Shown here: in pieces, positions 1 through 8,706 of the stretch
Position numbering within the stretch: position 1 is the stretch's first letter
Layout of the letters: every line of letters begins with the position of its first letter
NCBI RefSeq assembly: GCF_009909185.1
Contig: NZ_JAAAMV010000019.1
Location: forward strand, 1 to 64,000
Reading direction: 5' to 3'
DNA length: 64,000 nucleotides
DNA from: Paenibacillus glycinis
GTDB taxonomy: Bacteria > Bacillota > Bacilli > Paenibacillales > Paenibacillaceae
Notes under the pieces: generated by a model
What the model saw: the letters and a program-made list of their open reading frames with translations, nothing else
What the model was told of the DNA's origin: nothing
Databases searched by the model: none
Translations under genes and position numbers: made by a program

Positions 1-326
1 TTTTGCGCGCTTGTGGGCCGAGTGCTCTTCGGCCATGTGAAGCAAAAACTGCTTCGAAAGCATTTGCTTCGTTTCTGCTCATGCTTTGCCGCGATATTTC
101 AGGGTCATTATGGTTTGAATTAATGGAGCCGGCGAGACTGCGCGCATGAGATTTACGGAAGCTCAAGCGAGGGCTCTTCCGGCTGTATCAAGCTTGAAGC
201 ACAGCTGGTTTTTGCCGGACGAACCGTCGATTCGAGGCATAAAAACGCGAAGTCGGGCTTCCATAACAGTATATGGTTCAGGGAAAGCATATATACGATG
301 TATGCTCTGGCTGCCTTGTGCGGGGA
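1..326. other. Intergenic, no gene seen
   Basis: I find no convincing coding region here. The only open frame (146-388, +) lacks a Shine-Dalgarno site and has no recognisable protein character. I looked for a cyclic-di-GMP riboswitch ahead of the diguanylate cyclase gene and did not find its conserved core. Confidence 0.6.
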
Positions 327-355
327 TTGGAATGATAGGTGAATTGTGGTATATT
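327..355 (+). promoter_or_regulatory. Sigma-A promoter of the diguanylate cyclase gene
   Basis: A -35 box TTGGAA (327-332) and a -10 box TATATT (350-355) are separated by 17 bases. They lie about 40 bases ahead of the gene. Confidence 0.55.
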
Positions 356-393
356 GAGCCTAAACAGAGCCCTTCTTATACGGAGTGAATGCA

Positions 394-1509
394 TTGGACA
401 ATGAGTCGATTAACTATAATAGATATCGCTGGAACCGTATGCTGCTCAACGGGTTCTGGTTCATTTTGGTGCTCACGATCGTATTGGAATGCCTTTACTT
501 GACCATAACGGAAGAACCTCCAGGCGAGTTTATCCGCAATTACATGATCAAGCCGTCCGCGCTGCAGCTGGTCACGATCCTGTTTGCCGAGTCCATGCTC
601 CGATTTCTGAAGGGCAAATACCAGGACTATATCCTCATTTTCATCTCCACCGTGCTTTCCTTTATCATCGTGTACATACACAACTCCCTGAACTACTTGC
701 TGCTCGCGCTTTTCCTGCCCGTCATGGTGTCGATCTTCTACTTTCAGCTCAAAAAACTGGCGTTTGCCTTGATCAACACGCTCTCTGCGCTGTACCTGCT
801 GTATTGGACCAACGATCTCGTCAACGAGAACATCACGCTCGCCGGACTAACTACCATTACGGTCATGTTCAGCGTATACTCGCTGGTGGCATGGGGGATC
901 CTCAGCCGCGGAAGAGAGCTGCTCGAGCATCTGAAATCCTACTTCGAGTCGCACCAGCAGCTGCTCGTGAAGACGATCTGGATGGACAAGCTGGCCAAGA
1001 CCGACGCATTGACCGATCTCTACAACCACATTACGTTCCACGAGTATTTCGAGCGGCTGATCGACCAGAACGAACGCAATCACCTGCCTCTGCAGCTGGC
1101 CATCGTGGACATCGACAATTTCAAGCAGGTGAACGATACGTACGGCCATCGCGCAGGGGACGCCGTGCTGAAATCCGTCGCCGACATCATCCGGACCAAT
1201 GCCGGCACGAATGATTTCGTCGCCCGGTACGGCGGGGAAGAATTCGCCGTCCTGTACACGGACAAGCCGCATGGCGAAGCCCATGCCATCGTGGAACGGA
1301 TGCGCGAGGAGATCGCCAAAGTCACGCACAGCAGCTTGAACGGCAAGCCCGTCACCGTCAGCGTCGGCTTCGCGGAGTATTCGACGGGCGAGGGCAAGGA
1401 GCACTTCTTCAATCGCGTCGATGCCGCCCTGTACAAGGCGAAGAACACCGGCAAGAACCGGACGATCGTCGCTTCCGATCCCCACGACAGTCAAAGCCAA
1501 TTAGCCTAA
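394..1509 (+). CDS. Membrane-anchored diguanylate cyclase (GGDEF)
   Basis: This is a predicted diguanylate cyclase that would make cyclic di-GMP from two GTP. The N-terminal half holds about six hydrophobic segments; a GGDEF domain follows, with the active-site loop RYGGEEF and upstream DNFKQVND. The inhibitory RxxD site that normally ends six residues before the loop reads GTND, so the Arg is missing and product inhibition may be weak or absent. A GTG at 385 is in frame but overlaps the GGAG motif (382-385); TTG at 394 sits 8 bases after GGAG and is the better start. The gene is monocistronic, between its own promoter and a shared terminator. There is no EAL or receiver domain, so the input signal is unknown, presumably sensed by the membrane part. 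Confidence 0.9.
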   Translation: MDNESINYNRYRWNRMLLNGFWFILVLTIVLECLYLTITEEPPGEFIRNYMIKPSALQLVTILFAESMLRFLKGKYQDYILIFISTVLSFIIVYIHNSLNYLLLALFLPVMVSIFYFQLKKLAFALINTLSALYLLYWTNDLVNENITLAGLTTITVMFSVYSLVAWGILSRGRELLEHLKSYFESHQQLLVKTIWMDKLAKTDALTDLYNHITFHEYFERLIDQNERNHLPLQLAIVDIDNFKQVNDTYGHRAGDAVLKSVADIIRTNAGTNDFVARYGGEEFAVLYTDKPHGEAHAIVERMREEIAKVTHSSLNGKPVTVSVGFAEYSTGEGKEHFFNRVDAALYKAKNTGKNRTIVASDPHDSQSQLA

Positions 1510-1625
1510 AAACGCGAGCGGCAACCCGCCTCAGCAGCAACTTGAAACGCATAATAAAGCCTTTAACGCAACAGCCACCGCATCCCCCTTAAACGCGATA
1601 GCTACCGCTTATCGCCCCAAACGCA

Positions 1626-1657
1626 AAAAAGCTTCCGCCCAGGGCGGAAGCTTTTTC
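1626..1657. terminator. Bidirectional terminator
   Basis: The inverted repeat GCTTCCGCC / GGCGGAAGC has A-runs and T-runs on both sides. It serves the diguanylate cyclase gene (+) and mqnC (-), which converge here. Confidence 0.85.
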
Positions 1658-1673
1658 ATTCTCTGCTATGCGT

Positions 1674-2807
1674 TTAGTTTTGCATGATAAAATCGTTCTG
1701 CGCTTGCTCGGATCCTTCGTATACCTTCAGGATCTCGTAACGCGTGTTGCGCTGCGCCGGGATTTTGCCCGCTTCGCGGATGATCTGCAGCGTCGAGCCG
1801 ATATTGACCTTATGCGTCGTGCCCGCCGCCGAGACGACGTTCTCTTCGATCATCGTGCTGCCGAAATCGTTGCAGCCGTAGGAGAGCGTCAGCTTGCCGA
1901 TCTCCGGTCCCATCGTTACCCACGAGGATTGGAAATTGTCGATGTTGTCCAGCGTGATGCGGCTGATCGCCAGCGTCTTCAAGTATTCCTCCGGCGTAGC
2001 CTTCTCCCGCTTCATGTTCGTGTTCTCCGGCTGGAACGTCCAAGGAATGAACGCCAGGAAGCCTTTGGAATCGTACCCGTTCGCGATGCAATCGTCCTGC
2101 GCGTCGCGGACGCGAAGCAGGTGAAGCGCGCGCTCTTCCATTTCTTCTCCGAAGCCGATGACCATCGTCGCCGTCGAATTCATGCCGAGTTTATGTCCGG
2201 TCCGCATGACGTCCATCCAGTCCGTCCACGACCCCTTCAAACGGCTGATTTTCTTCCTCGTCCGGTCGTCCAGAATTTCGCCGCCGCCGCCCGGCAAAGA
2301 GTCGAGTCCCGCCTGGTTCAGCTCGCGAAGCACCTGCTCCAGCGACAGCCCCGACAAGGTGACCATCTTCTGAATTTCCGCGGGCGAGAAGGAATGCATC
2401 GTAATCGTCGGGTAATGCTGTTTGATTTTACGCAATAAGTCCAAGTAATACGAGAACGGCAGATCGGGGTTGACGCCGCCCTGCATGAGAATTTCCGTCC
2501 CGTTGACGTCAATGGTTTCCTGGATCTTCTGCAGGATCGTCTCGTCCGAAAGCACGTAGCCTTCCTTCGAGCCGGGCGCGCGGTAAAACGCGCAGAACCG
2601 GCAGTACACGTCGCACACGTTCGTATAATTGATATTTCGTCCAATGACGAACGTCGTAATCGGATCCGGATGGCGCCTCATCATCAGCTGATTGGCGACA
2701 TGGCCCATTTTCTCGATTTCATCGGATTCGAACAGCGTCACGCATTCTTCCAATCCGATTCGTTCTCCTTGCAATGCTTTATCTAAAATGCGATCGATGA
2801 TCTGCAA
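1674..2807 (-). CDS. mqnC: Dehypoxanthine futalosine cyclase (MqnC)
   Basis: This radical-SAM enzyme cyclises dehypoxanthine futalosine in the futalosine route to menaquinone. The radical-SAM cluster motif is CDVYCRFC (Cys 65, 69 and 72 from the chosen start). The downstream segments LPGGGGEILDD and TMVIGFGEEMEER are typical of the MqnC/MqnE/CofH group. The frame stays open to 2858, but a strong AGGAGG lies 8 bases before an in-frame TTG at 2807, and upstream alternatives have no such site, so I place the start there (377 aa). It has its own transcription unit, separated from the met operon by a terminator. MqnE is encoded about 47 kb away, so the pathway genes are scattered. The MqnC assignment over MqnE or CofG rests on whole-sequence resemblance. 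Confidence 0.93.
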   Translation of the reverse strand: MQIIDRILDKALQGERIGLEECVTLFESDEIEKMGHVANQLMMRRHPDPITTFVIGRNINYTNVCDVYCRFCAFYRAPGSKEGYVLSDETILQKIQETIDVNGTEILMQGGVNPDLPFSYYLDLLRKIKQHYPTITMHSFSPAEIQKMVTLSGLSLEQVLRELNQAGLDSLPGGGGEILDDRTRKKISRLKGSWTDWMDVMRTGHKLGMNSTATMVIGFGEEMEERALHLLRVRDAQDDCIANGYDSKGFLAFIPWTFQPENTNMKREKATPEEYLKTLAISRITLDNIDNFQSSWVTMGPEIGKLTLSYGCNDFGSTMIEENVVSAAGTTHKVNIGSTLQIIREAGKIPAQRNTRYEILKVYEGSEQAQNDFIMQN

Positions 2808-2928
2808 TGCGGAGACCTCCTTCTCTGTCAACATTTCCGTTACACCGGCAGGCTTCAACTTATACTACCATAAACGCGAATGGCCGTCATATCGCATGCG
2901 GATAAGCAAATCTCCGCCAACGCCAAGA

Positions 2929-2962
2929 AAAACGCGGCTAGTCCACCCGGACAGCCGCGTAT
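2929..2962 (-). terminator. Terminator of the metA-metI-metC operon
   Basis: On the minus strand the stem ACGCGGCT / AGCCGCGT is followed by a T-run. It lies just downstream of the metC stop codon. Confidence 0.8.
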
Positions 2963-2980
2963 TGCTTTATTTGAGGCTAA

Positions 2981-4162
2981 TTAACCCTTCAGCGCCTGAT
3001 CCAAATCCGCGATCAGATCGTCGATGTCTTCCAGGCCGACGGAATAGCGCAGCAGCCCGTCCGAGATGCCGCGTTCATGGCGCACTTCAGGCGGCATGGC
3101 GGCATGGGACATCATGGCCGGATAAGACAGGATGCTCTCGACCGCGCCTAAGCTTACCGCCACGAGCGGCAGTTTCACGCGGCTCAGGACGGCCTTCGCG
3201 CGTTCGCCGTCGCCGATGTCGAAGGACACGACCGCGCCGTAGCCTTTGGACTGCTTCTCGTGAACGTCGCGGCGCGGGTGATCGGCCAGGCCCGGGTAAT
3301 ACACGCGCGTCACGGCCGCGTGGCCGTTAAGCCATTCCGCCAGCTTGCGCGCGCTCTGCTCGCTCTGCTCCATCCGGGCCTTCAGCGTCTTCATGCCCCG
3401 CATCAGAAGCCACGATTCCTGGGAGCCGAGCACGGTACCCAGCCCGTTCTGCAGCTGCTTCAGCCGGCGGCCGAGGCTTTCGTTCGCCGCGACGGCCAGT
3501 CCGGCCAGCACGTCGCTGTGGCCGCCGAGGAATTTCGTCGCGCTGTGCAGCACGATGTCGACGCCGAGCTCGATCGGACGCTGATGGTACGGCGTCATGA
3601 ACGTATTATCGAGCAGCGTGATGAGTTCGTGCGACTTCGCCCAAACGGCGATCTCGGCAATATCGGTGATTTTGAGCGTCGGGTTGGACGGCGTTTCCAT
3701 GAACACCGCTTTCGTGTTCGGCTTCAGCGCCGCTTTCACCGCTTCGAAGTCCGTCATGTCCACGAACGTGGAATCGATGCCGAGCCGGCTGAGGACGGTC
3801 GTCAGGAGCCGGTACGTGCCGCCGTAAACGTCCTCGGTCACGATGACGTGGTCGCCGTTCGAGAACAGCAGAAACGCCGTCGAGATCGCGGCCATGCCGG
3901 ATGCGAACGCGAATCCGCGAACGCCGCCCTCAAGAAGCGCGATATAGTCTTCGAGCGCCTGGCGCGTCGGATTGCCCGAACGGCTGTAGTCGTGAACGGG
4001 CGGATTGAATATATCGTGATGATGAAACGTCGACGCTTGGTAGATCGGCACGCTGGAGGCGCCGGTATGCTCGTCGATCTCGGAGCCGAAATGGATCAGC
4101 TTCGTCGCGAATTTCGTTTCGGGCTTTTTCTCGTTGTTCGTGTTGGATTGCTGCTCCGCCAT
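2981..4162 (-). CDS. metC: Cystathionine beta-lyase (MetC type)
   Basis: This is a PLP enzyme of the Cys/Met metabolism family. It probably cleaves cystathionine to homocysteine, pyruvate and ammonia in methionine synthesis. The Schiff-base lysine lies in HSATKFLGGHSD, and the family motifs YSRSGNPTR and ETPSNPTL are present. Length is 393 aa, usual for the family, with an extra polar N-terminus of about 15 residues. GGGGAGG precedes the ATG. It is the last gene of the metA-metI-metC operon and starts only 4 bases after the metI stop. Sequence alone cannot separate cystathionine beta-lyase from gamma-lyase or gamma-synthase; the assignment leans on the pairing with a metI-like gene and the riboswitch-controlled context. 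Confidence 0.88.
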   Translation of the reverse strand: MAEQQSNTNNEKKPETKFATKLIHFGSEIDEHTGASSVPIYQASTFHHHDIFNPPVHDYSRSGNPTRQALEDYIALLEGGVRGFAFASGMAAISTAFLLFSNGDHVIVTEDVYGGTYRLLTTVLSRLGIDSTFVDMTDFEAVKAALKPNTKAVFMETPSNPTLKITDIAEIAVWAKSHELITLLDNTFMTPYHQRPIELGVDIVLHSATKFLGGHSDVLAGLAVAANESLGRRLKQLQNGLGTVLGSQESWLLMRGMKTLKARMEQSEQSARKLAEWLNGHAAVTRVYYPGLADHPRRDVHEKQSKGYGAVVSFDIGDGERAKAVLSRVKLPLVAVSLGAVESILSYPAMMSHAAMPPEVRHERGISDGLLRYSVGLEDIDDLIADLDQALKG

Positions 4163-4166
4163 TCGT

Positions 4167-5327
4167 TTACGCCTCCCCGATTTCGCGTTTGGCCGCTTCG
4201 AACGCTTGCGCCAGGTCCGCGATCAAGTCGTCTTGGTGCTCGATCCCGACGGAGAAGCGGAGCAGACGGTCGTCCACGCCGATCTGCTCGCGGATCGCCA
4301 GCGGGATATCGGCATGCGTCTGCACGGCGGGGTACGTCATCAGCGACTCGACGCCGCCCAGGCTCTCGGCGAACGCGATCAGCCGGATGTGACGCAGGAT
4401 CGGCTCGACGTAAGCCGCGTTCTTCAAACGGAACGAGAAGATGCCGGTATTGCCCGACGAGATGCGGTTCTGCACCTCATGGCCGGGATGATGCGGCAGC
4501 GCGGGATAGAAGACTTCATCGACGGCTTCGTGCGCGAGCAGCCAGTTGGCGATCGCGGTCGCGTTGGATTGGTGGCGCTCCATGCGCAGGGCCAGCGTCT
4601 TCATGCCGCGCATCAGCAGCCAGGAGTCCTGCGGACCGAGCACGGCGCCGAGGGAGTTGTGCAGGAACGCCATCTGATCGGAGAGCTCTTTGCCTTTGGT
4701 GACGATCAAGCCGGCAAGCACGTCGTTGTGACCGCCGAGGTACTTGGTCGCGCTGTGCACGACGATATCGGCCCCGAGCTCGATCGGACGTTGAAAGAAC
4801 GGCGTCAGCAGCGTGTTGTCCACGATCGACAGCAGGTTTTTGGACTTGGCCCACGCGCAGACGCGCTCCAGATCCGTGATCATCATCAGCGGATTGGTCG
4901 GCGTTTCGATCAGGATCGCTTTCGTCGCGGGCGTGCAGAGCGTGTTCAGCGCATCGACGTCGTTGGTATCCACGTAGGAAGCCGTGACGCCGAAGCGGCT
5001 CATGATCCGCTCGAGCAGGCGATATGTACCGCCGTACAGGTCGAGAGACACGAGGAGATGATCCCCTTGGCTGAACAGGGAGAAAATCGTCGTCAAGGCA
5101 GCCATGCCGCTGCTGCAGGCAAACCCGGCGTCGCCGGATTCCAGCTCCGCCGCGGCTTCTTCGAGCACGGTGCGCGTAGGGCTTTTCGTGCGGGCGTAAT
5201 CGAATCCGGTGCTCTCTCCCAGTCGCGGATGGCGGAACGCGGTCGATTGATAAACAGGGAAGCTTACGGCCCCGGTGACGGGCTCTTTAATGGATCCAAT
5301 TTGCGCCAAGCGGCTTTCGATTTTCAT
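4167..5327 (-). CDS. metI: Cystathionine gamma-synthase / O-acetylhomoserine thiolyase (MetI type)
   Basis: This PLP enzyme of the same family as its downstream neighbour probably joins O-acetylhomoserine with cysteine (or sulfide) to give cystathionine (or homocysteine). The PLP lysine is in HSATKYLGGHND, and YARTKSPTR and ETPTNPL match family motifs. Length is 386 aa. GAGGGAG lies ahead of the ATG. It is the middle gene of the operon, 46 bases after metA. The B. subtilis MetI and MetC proteins form the same kind of adjacent pair. Its substrate should be the acetyl ester, because the MetA encoded upstream carries the acetyl-CoA-type residue. Confidence 0.9.
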   Translation of the reverse strand: MKIESRLAQIGSIKEPVTGAVSFPVYQSTAFRHPRLGESTGFDYARTKSPTRTVLEEAAAELESGDAGFACSSGMAALTTIFSLFSQGDHLLVSLDLYGGTYRLLERIMSRFGVTASYVDTNDVDALNTLCTPATKAILIETPTNPLMMITDLERVCAWAKSKNLLSIVDNTLLTPFFQRPIELGADIVVHSATKYLGGHNDVLAGLIVTKGKELSDQMAFLHNSLGAVLGPQDSWLLMRGMKTLALRMERHQSNATAIANWLLAHEAVDEVFYPALPHHPGHEVQNRISSGNTGIFSFRLKNAAYVEPILRHIRLIAFAESLGGVESLMTYPAVQTHADIPLAIREQIGVDDRLLRFSVGIEHQDDLIADLAQAFEAAKREIGEA

Positions 5328-5373
5328 GTGCTGCAGTCTCCCTCTTCTATATTAAATGGTGGTTGCCTGCCTC

Positions 5374-6291
5374 TTAAATGCCCGCCCCTAAATCGTAAGG
5401 CGTCTGTTGGTACACGTAATAGTTCAGCCAGTTCGAGTACAGCAGGTTCGCGTGCGCGCGCCAAGTCGACAACGGCTGTTTCGACGGATCGTCGTTCGGA
5501 TAATAGTTCTTGGGAATGTCGATGTCCATGCCCTTCGCTTGGTCGCGGTCGTATTCCGACTTGAGCGAGGCGGGATCGTACTCGGAATGCCCCGTTACGA
5601 AGATCTGCCTGCCGTTACGGGAAGCGACGATGTATACGCCGGCATCCGGGGAATACGATAGAATGTCCAGGTCGCCGACCGCTTCGATGTCCTCGCGGCG
5701 CACTTCCGTGTGGCGCGACTGCGGCACGAGGAATTGTTCGTCGAAGCCTCTCATGAGCGGCACGTTGCGTTTCTCCACCTGATGCGGGAAGACGCCGAAC
5801 ATTTTCTCCTGCAGATCGTGCTTCGGAATGCCGTAATGATGGTAAAGCCCGGCCTGCGCGGCCCAACAGATATGGAACGTCGAGGTGACCTTGCGCGTCG
5901 ACCAGTCCATGATGTCCTTCAGTTCTTCCCAATAGTTCACGTCTTCGAATGGAAGCGTCTCTACGGGAGCTCCCGTCACGATCATGCCGTCGTAATATTC
6001 GTGCTTGATGTCGTCGAACGTTTTATAGAACGACTCCAAATGCTGCGAGGACGTGTTCTTGGACGTGTGCGTCTTCGGATGGATCAGCACGACCTCCACC
6101 TGCAGCGGCGTATTGCCGATCAGCCTCAGCAGCTGGGTCTCGGTCACTTCCTTGGTCGGCATCAGATTAAGAATCGCGATCCGCAACGGACGGATATCCT
6201 GACGATAGGCTACGCTCTCGTCCATCACGAAGATATTCTCCTCCGTGAGAATATCTTTCGCGGGCAATTGATCGGGTATTTTGATCGGCAT
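5374..6291 (-). CDS. metA: Homoserine O-acetyltransferase (MetA)
   Basis: This enzyme acylates homoserine, the first committed step of methionine synthesis. The catalytic residues fall at the family positions: Cys142 (in HICWAAQAG), His235 and Glu237 (in GHSEYDP). Residue 111 is Glu (GAPVET); in Bacillus MetA this residue favours acetyl-CoA, while Gly in E. coli goes with succinyl-CoA, so this should be an acetyltransferase despite its resemblance to succinyltransferases. Length is 305 aa. CAGGAGTGAG precedes the ATG. It is the first gene of the met operon and is directly preceded by a SAM-I riboswitch with a terminator, so expression should fall when SAM is plentiful. Confidence 0.95.
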   Translation of the reverse strand: MPIKIPDQLPAKDILTEENIFVMDESVAYRQDIRPLRIAILNLMPTKEVTETQLLRLIGNTPLQVEVVLIHPKTHTSKNTSSQHLESFYKTFDDIKHEYYDGMIVTGAPVETLPFEDVNYWEELKDIMDWSTRKVTSTFHICWAAQAGLYHHYGIPKHDLQEKMFGVFPHQVEKRNVPLMRGFDEQFLVPQSRHTEVRREDIEAVGDLDILSYSPDAGVYIVASRNGRQIFVTGHSEYDPASLKSEYDRDQAKGMDIDIPKNYYPNDDPSKQPLSTWRAHANLLYSNWLNYYVYQQTPYDLGAGI

Positions 6292-6340
6292 GGCTACTCA
6301 CTCCTGTTATGTTTTTTTCTTGAGGAGCGCAACGAAAACA

Positions 6341-6362
6341 GCCCCTCTCCGCAGAGAGGGGC
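6341..6362 (-). terminator. Riboswitch-controlled terminator before metA
   Basis: GCCCCTCTC / GAGAGGGGC forms a strong hairpin followed on the minus strand by TGTTTTCGTT. It lies between the SAM aptamer and metA, where the expression platform of an S-box leader is expected. Confidence 0.88.
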
Positions 6363-6381
6363 ATAACAGTATCGTTCATGC

Positions 6382-6492
6382 GCCTCTCATCTCTCAGAAA
6401 CCTACGTTTCCGCAAGAATTAGCACCGTGCGTCTTCACGCCGGTTGCCGGGCTTCATCGGGCTAGTCCCTCCGCCTGCTCTTGATAAGAAAG
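6382..6492 (-). ncRNA. SAM-I (S-box) riboswitch
   Basis: Read on the minus strand, the leader shows the S-box core in order: CTTATCAAGAG, GGAGGGACTAGCCCGATGAA, GCCCGGCAACC, ACGGTGCTAATTC, then CTGAGAGATGAGAGG closing helix P1. A terminator hairpin follows before metA. SAM binding should favour that terminator and shut off metA-metI-metC. A possible promoter with TTGACG and TAAAGT 17 bases apart lies upstream near 6525-6560. Confidence 0.96.
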
Positions 6493-6733
6493 CTTGCTTA
6501 TTTAATTAGAAATCATGCTATGGGAATACTTTAAATCATTCCTTCAATTCCGTCAAGCGTCCCCGCTTCGGGCGCCAAATTACGCGTAACCATAGGCTTT
6601 TCCCCGCATATGGTATTACATGCGGAAACCCGCTGCTTTTCTTCTTGTATGGAAAGTCGTTGTCGGAGTATACTAGACAAGGATTATGCGCGAAATCGCA
6701 TAAAATTGAACGTATAAAGGAGTGTTTACGAAT
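6493..6733. other. Intergenic region between divergent met operon and corA
   Basis: This stretch separates the S-box leader from the unit leading to corA. A possible + promoter has TATACT at 6669-6674 with a weak TTGTAT 18 bases upstream. I see no gene and no recognisable metal riboswitch. Confidence 0.4.
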
Positions 6734-6907
6734 ATGGAAGGCGACCCGAGGCCTGCGAGCGACCGCATTCGGCATGCGCATGTCCGCAGCGAGAATGCGT
6801 GTTTCCGCATTGATAACCGGTATGTCGGAATGCCAGTCTGTCCGCTTGCGCCGACCCGGCCTTATTCGTCAAACGACTCCGCGAACGCGCGGCGATACGG
6901 CGAATAA
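6734..6907 (+). CDS. Possible small protein (57 aa), function unknown
   Basis: An ATG at 6734 follows AAAGGAG with an 11-base spacer and a possible promoter at 6645-6674. The 57-residue product is polar, rich in Arg and Asn, with two Cys (NACF and PVCPLAP). Third codon positions are mostly G or C, as in real genes here. I do not recognise the family. It ends about 90 bases before corA and could simply be part of a long corA leader. It is listed because of its ribosome-binding site. Confidence 0.3.
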   Translation: MEGDPRPASDRIRHAHVRSENACFRIDNRYVGMPVCPLAPTRPYSSNDSANARRYGE

Positions 6908-6994
6908 CGGCCCGAGAGGCGTATTCGCACATGCTCCCTCCCTCATGCCGGCATCCGGGGAACGATCAACTAGGGCAAGAGAGGAGGAGCGCGG

Positions 6995-7930
6995 ATGAAA
7001 ATCCGTCACGTGACGCAAGGCGTATTCAAACCGATCGAGGACATCACCGCCGCAACGATTCCGCCTGCGGAAGGCTTTTATTGGATCGACGCGGACGTCG
7101 ACGATCTTACGGTACTGCAGCCGTTGTTCTCGCTCCATGAACTGGCAGTCGAGGACTGTCTGAGCGAAGAGGAGCAGCGGCCGAAAATCGAAATTCACGA
7201 AGGCCATTATTTTTTGGTGATCAACAGCATCCGGTTCGACGACGAAGAAATTTTCCTGCGGGCCCTGAACATTTTTCTGGGACGCCATTATATCATCACC
7301 GTTACGAAACAAAAAATCAACGAGCTGCGCACGTTGAAACCGATTCTGCTGGAGGAGCAGGTCAGCCGTCCCGATCATTTCCTCTATCATCTCGTCGATA
7401 TCGTCGTGGACAATTATTTCCTCGTCGGCGACCGCATCGAGGTGCGCATCGAAAGCCTTGAAGAAGCCATACTCATGCACACGAAGAAATCGCATCTGAA
7501 CGAAATCATCGGTCTGCGAAGCGAGATCCTGTGGCTGAAGAAAGTACTCGGTCCGCAGAAGGAGCTCATCGCGACGCTCAACAAAAAAGATCTGAAGCTG
7601 ATCGACGACCAGCTTCAAAAATACTTCAGCGATATCTACGAGAACGCCGTGAAAATCTCCGAGACGTTCGAGACGTACCGCGACCTCATGGGCAACTTGC
7701 GGGAGGCGTACCAATCGAGCCTCGCCAACCGCGCCAATGAAATCATGCGCGTGTTCACGGCGCTGACGACGATCTTCATGCCCCTTACCTTCATCACCGG
7801 CATCTACGGGATGAACTTCGATTATATTCCCGGTCTTCATATGCACGGCGGCTCGTACGTCCTATTAACATTCATGCTTCTGCTTGGATTCGGCATGTTC
7901 TTTATTTTCCGCAAGAAAGAATGGCTCTGA
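6995..7930 (+). CDS. corA: CorA-family magnesium/cobalt transporter
   Basis: This is a divalent cation channel of the CorA family, mainly for Mg2+ uptake. The 311-residue protein has a large cytoplasmic N-terminal domain with long helices, then two C-terminal membrane segments. The signature YGMNF is at the end of the first, and a short Lys-rich tail (FRKKEWL) follows the second. GAGGAGGAGCG precedes the ATG. The gene is followed by a terminator shared with the convergent DUF457 gene. Selectivity between Mg2+, Co2+ and Zn2+ cannot be read from sequence alone. Confidence 0.94.
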   Translation: MKIRHVTQGVFKPIEDITAATIPPAEGFYWIDADVDDLTVLQPLFSLHELAVEDCLSEEEQRPKIEIHEGHYFLVINSIRFDDEEIFLRALNIFLGRHYIITVTKQKINELRTLKPILLEEQVSRPDHFLYHLVDIVVDNYFLVGDRIEVRIESLEEAILMHTKKSHLNEIIGLRSEILWLKKVLGPQKELIATLNKKDLKLIDDQLQKYFSDIYENAVKISETFETYRDLMGNLREAYQSSLANRANEIMRVFTALTTIFMPLTFITGIYGMNFDYIPGLHMHGGSYVLLTFMLLLGFGMFFIFRKKEWL

Positions 7931-7937
7931 CAACGAC

Positions 7938-7977
7938 AAAGCTCTCCTCGGACCTCATCGTCCTGGAGAGCTTTTTT
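7938..7977. terminator. Bidirectional terminator
   Basis: AAAGCTCTCC / GGAGAGCTTT forms the stem, with T-run and A-run flanks. It serves corA (+) and the DUF457 gene (-). Confidence 0.85.
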
Positions 7978-7991
7978 CGTATCCGCCTTGC

Positions 7992-8645
7992 CTACAGCTT
8001 GCCGAGCGGCAGCTTGAACGTTTGCTTGGTCAGCGGGTACAGCCATTTGACGCCGCTCGGCGTCAACGTATCCGCAAGCAAATGCGACAAATAACCCCAT
8101 AACGCCGTCTGGGCGATGCCGTCCAAGCCGATCTGACCTTCCAGTCCATGTCCGATCGCCCACCAGCCGGCGGCGGCCCATACCGTATGGCTGAGCCCCC
8201 GGTGATTCAACCACGGTACCCATGCCACGTACACGCCGAGGCCGATCAGCCAGCTCATCCCGCCCGTGAAACCGCCGTAGAGCAGCGCCACGCCGATCGC
8301 GCTGACGAGCGCGTTGCGGATCGCCCCGTTGCTGAGCACCAAGCCGAGCAGCAGCACGGCTCCCGCCGCGACCGCCCATTCGATGTGCAGGATACCTTTC
8401 GCCGCGTACGCATACGCGGTCGTGCCGCAGAGCGCGACGCCGCCCCATAACAAGAGCGCGTGAATCCACTTCGCCGTGCGGTTCAGCTTGCCGCTCAGCA
8501 TGTTCGTGCCGTCCAGATCGGCGGCTAGCGCCGAGAACGCCGCCGCCGCAACATATAGCGCGGCATGCTTCGCGGTGAACGGATGACTGGCGGCCGCGGC
8601 AACGCCGATCGCGGTACCGATCGCCAAATGCGTCGTTCCTTTCAT
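7992..8645 (-). CDS. YdjM-like membrane protein (DUF457, metal-dependent hydrolase family)
   Basis: This 217-residue integral membrane protein resembles the DUF457 / YdjM family, annotated as inner-membrane metal-dependent hydrolases of unknown substrate. The conserved polar residues are visible: GTTHLAIG near the N-terminus, ALAADLDG around residue 45, HRGLSHT and HLLADTLTPSGV. The His and Asp residues are the presumed metal ligands. The rest is mostly hydrophobic helices. I set the start at 8645 because AGAGGGG lies just upstream; extension to 8783 would run into the preceding gene. It probably shares a transcript with the transporter gene 61 bases upstream. Confidence 0.82.
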   Translation of the reverse strand: MKGTTHLAIGTAIGVAAAASHPFTAKHAALYVAAAAFSALAADLDGTNMLSGKLNRTAKWIHALLLWGGVALCGTTAYAYAAKGILHIEWAVAAGAVLLLGLVLSNGAIRNALVSAIGVALLYGGFTGGMSWLIGLGVYVAWVPWLNHRGLSHTVWAAAGWWAIGHGLEGQIGLDGIAQTALWGYLSHLLADTLTPSGVKWLYPLTKQTFKLPLGKL

Positions 8646-8706
8646 GTGTTTCCCCTCTCTTGGTGACTGACTCCGGTGCACGCGTTTCTCATAAGTCAAT
8701 AAGCCA

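Noticed and set aside
146-388. An 80-codon frame at the left edge
   Set aside because: No ribosome-binding site, no recognisable protein, and it covers the promoter of the diguanylate cyclase gene.
6645-6994. A metal-sensing (M-box) riboswitch before corA
   Set aside because: The leader is long enough, but I could not find the conserved M-box core.
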